A stretch of 32,379 nt of DNA, from assembly GCA_018061945.1 (NCBI GenBank), contig JAGOTD010000009.1, forward strand, positions 1 to 32,379. Direction: 5' to 3'. Made by a program: the position numbers and the translations under genes. This document shows positions 31,223-32,379 of this stretch, piece after piece. Under the pieces are notes generated by a model, which was not told the DNA's origin, did not search any database, and was given only the letters and a program-made list of their open reading frames with translations. Each line of letters begins with the position of its first letter. The first letter of the stretch is position 1. This DNA is from Candidatus Peribacteraceae bacterium. GTDB taxonomy: Bacteria > Patescibacteriota > Gracilibacteria > Peribacterales > Peribacteraceae.

Positions 31223-31250
31223 AGTATCTCACAGATCTTTTTTGGGTCAA
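31223..31250 (-). promoter_or_regulatory. recA promoter
   Basis: TTGACC (31245-31250) and GATACT (31223-31228) on the minus strand, 16-nt spacer. The leader to the ATG is about 40 nt. Confidence 0.6.
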
Positions 31251-31280
31251 TCACTCCGAATTGCAGAGTACGCAGAAGAT

Positions 31281-31298
31281 GGTGTATTATCGTACACC
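31281..31298. promoter_or_regulatory. Candidate operator 2 of recA
   Basis: A second perfect GGTGTA-N6-TACACC with an unrelated 6-bp centre, 30 bp upstream of the -35 and 77 bp centre-to-centre from operator 1. Confidence 0.55.
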
Positions 31299-31305
31299 CA
31301 ATAAT

Positions 31306-32115
31306 TTAGCGCATACACTTGCCAATGTTCAGCTTCGTATCTTGTATATCACAGTAGAAACCGCTTGGGCATAGTACACCTGCCGGTCCGCCACATGGCA
31401 TGCCTGCGCCCGATCCCGTTGTAGGATTTAGTGCAGACGACGAAGAACCGGTGAGAAAAGTAAGAGTAGCAAGCGTGGTAGCGTACGCATCGAGTAGTGA
31501 TGGAGGCGCAGAATCTGGCGGCGTAAAATGCAATATCAAAATCCGATTGCCATCGGGCAGATAGATATCCTGTGCATTCTTATCTCGATCAATTTTTATA
31601 CCGGCTTTTCCGCCGAGTCGCACCGGTTTGCCTTGCGGCAGAACGGTATCGTTTTTCTGTACAATAGTAAGAAGTGCCTCGTTCGTTTCTTTCAGGCGAA
31701 ACGTCACTATATTTTTTTCGATACTCCCCACCCAATCATCGGGAGTGATAATACTCATGTTAAGCGCTGGGACTTTCCAGGTGTGTGTGGTTGCGGAGCT
31801 ATCGAGTGCTTTGATTTTTGAAACTACAACGACTGGCAAATATTGTGCGTAGGTATTTGCTTCGCTCACTCCCTCCAGAAAAACACGCTGATTATCGAAT
31901 GCCTGCAAATTCTCATTTTTACTCTCCAGGTAATAGAACGATTTTCCATCCACTTTCAACACGTGTGTGCCGCGGCGAATAAGGGACACACCGGTCGACA
32001 CCAACGTACCGGTCTGAGAAACCGGACCTACATAGGTGGTTGGCACAGATGATCCGCAGGCAGAGAGCGCGAAAGTGACGGTGAGAAGACTTGCAATTCG
32101 GAGGAATGTGGACAT
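31306..32115 (-). CDS. Lipoprotein with Cys-rich C-terminal motif
   Basis: 269 residues. A type II signal peptide ends in the lipobox LSAC, with Cys20 as the lipidation site. The body (about 25-235) is a soluble exterior region. After a Ser/Thr/Gly linker (about 225-240) the last 30 residues carry four Cys in MPCGGPAGVLCPSGFYCD...GKC, a small disulfide-type motif that may be a short binding module. Function is unknown. TACACT lies exactly 6 nt before the ATG with no Shine-Dalgarno sequence, and an 8-bp phased array sits just upstream. It precedes recA but is separated from it by the recA promoter and operators. Confidence 0.8.
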   Translation of the reverse strand: MSTFLRIASLLTVTFALSACGSSVPTTYVGPVSQTGTLVSTGVSLIRRGTHVLKVDGKSFYYLESKNENLQAFDNQRVFLEGVSEANTYAQYLPVVVVSKIKALDSSATTHTWKVPALNMSIITPDDWVGSIEKNIVTFRLKETNEALLTIVQKNDTVLPQGKPVRLGGKAGIKIDRDKNAQDIYLPDGNRILILHFTPPDSAPPSLLDAYATTLATLTFLTGSSSSALNPTTGSGAGMPCGGPAGVLCPSGFYCDIQDTKLNIGKCMR

Positions 32116-32121
32116 GGGGAG

Positions 32122-32127
32122 AGTGTA
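32122..32127 (-). promoter_or_regulatory. -10 element of predicted leaderless promoter (lipoprotein)
   Basis: TACACT on the minus strand followed by CTCCCC and the ATG at 32115. Confidence 0.5.
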
Positions 32128-32144
32128 GCAATTTTATTATAAAA

Positions 32145-32184
32145 GGATATGAGGATACGAAGATAAGAAGATGCGAGGATTGAT
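32145..32184 (-). repeat. 8-bp phased array upstream of the lipoprotein gene
   Basis: Five 8-bp units of the form RGATNNGA on the plus strand. Reversed, it shares TCCTCGCATCTTCT with the array upstream of the 4-TM operon. Confidence 0.75.
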
Positions 32185-32200
32185 ATGAAATGATAAAAAT

Positions 32201-32232
32201 ATGCGCCCTTCGACAAGCTCAGGGAGGTCGTC
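32201..32232 (+). repeat. 32-bp dispersed repeat, copy 2
   Basis: Exact match to 24771-24802. Confidence 0.85.
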
Positions 32233-32286
32233 GAGACGGGATGATAGTAATCATGGCATCATAATTGATGCATAAGATATCCGCAG

Positions 32287-32306
32287 CAGCGATTCGCAAA
32301 TCGCTG
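32287..32306. repeat. Small hairpin CAGCGATT/AATCGCTG
   Basis: 8-bp perfect stem, loop CGCA. Function is unknown; it lies just before the terminator. Confidence 0.5.
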
Positions 32307-32323
32307 TTCTCGTCTATGACGAA

Positions 32324-32351
32324 AAAACCAGTCAGATGTCTGACTGGTTTT
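32324..32351 (-). terminator. Terminator of an off-window minus-strand gene
   Basis: 13-bp perfect stem (AAAACCAGTCAGA with its complement). On the minus strand it is followed by a run of six T residues, so it probably ends a gene lying to the right of the window. Confidence 0.75.
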
Positions 32352-32379
32352 GTAGCAATCAATGGGAAGGATTTCAGTG

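Noticed and set aside
12891..32184. Phased repeats as CRISPR arrays
   Set aside because: Units are 8-9 bp, contiguous, without spacers, and no cas gene is present.
1..32379. UGA recoded as Gly, as in Gracilibacteria/Absconditabacteria
   Set aside because: TGA ends several complete genes (for example 126-128, 1496-1498, 5923-5925, 24679-24681), and no conserved protein needs an in-frame TGA.

Overview
The window looks like a chromosome segment from a Patescibacteria (CPR) bacterium, most likely of the Peregrinibacteria/Peribacteria type. This is an inference from gene content: a compact set of housekeeping genes, several small membrane or secreted proteins with no clear family, a pilus-type ATPase, a short REP-type Y1 transposase, and a single-TM baseplate-J-like protein. 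TAA, TAG and TGA all end intact genes, so the UGA-recoding lineages are excluded. No phage, plasmid or CRISPR structure is visible.

Layout. 126-4410 (minus): DUF1761 membrane protein, RhlE-like DEAD-box helicase, then a coupled pair of a secreted membrane-anchored protein and a GT-C-like membrane protein. 4750-6189: AT-rich ORF of unknown function overlapping tail-to-tail with a methyltransferase that is coupled to a GIY-YIG gene. 6334-6409: tRNA-Pro(UGG). 6571-12385: rarA, a 4-TM protein, a TsaE-HD fusion, an M23 peptidase and a WecA-like sugar-phosphate transferase. 12528-15929: small protein, pgk, baseplate-J-like membrane protein. 16376-17004: RAYT transposase with terminal inverted repeats and palindromes. 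17018-23481: tyrS, rluD-like, FecR/Ig-like membrane protein, PilB/GspE-like ATPase, nadK. 23726-26890: two-gene membrane operon, fbp, gap. 27152-32115: mraY, dnaB, recA, lipoprotein. Replication and repair (dnaB, recA, rarA), central carbon metabolism (gap, pgk, fbp), cell envelope (mraY, wecA-like, M23, lipoprotein) and translation (tyrS, rluD-like, tsaE, tRNA) are interleaved rather than grouped in large operons.

The most unusual content lies between the genes. (1) At least 13 genes have a -10-like hexamer only 5-9 nt before the start codon and no Shine-Dalgarno sequence, which predicts widespread leaderless mRNAs. (2) Many of the same intergenic regions carry short arrays phased at 8 or 9 bp, pyrimidine-rich on the coding strand; pgk and gap share nearly the same array. 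(3) recA has two perfect GGTGTA-N6-TACACC palindromes bracketing its promoter, a candidate damage-response operator. (4) The RAYT gene lies between perfect 23-bp inverted repeats whose hairpin-plus-GGCG design recurs at three distant intergenic sites; GTAG-type palindromes lie beside it and at 11309-11363. (5) At least five further families of short intergenic repeats are present.

All positions were read by eye; no search, folding or alignment was run.
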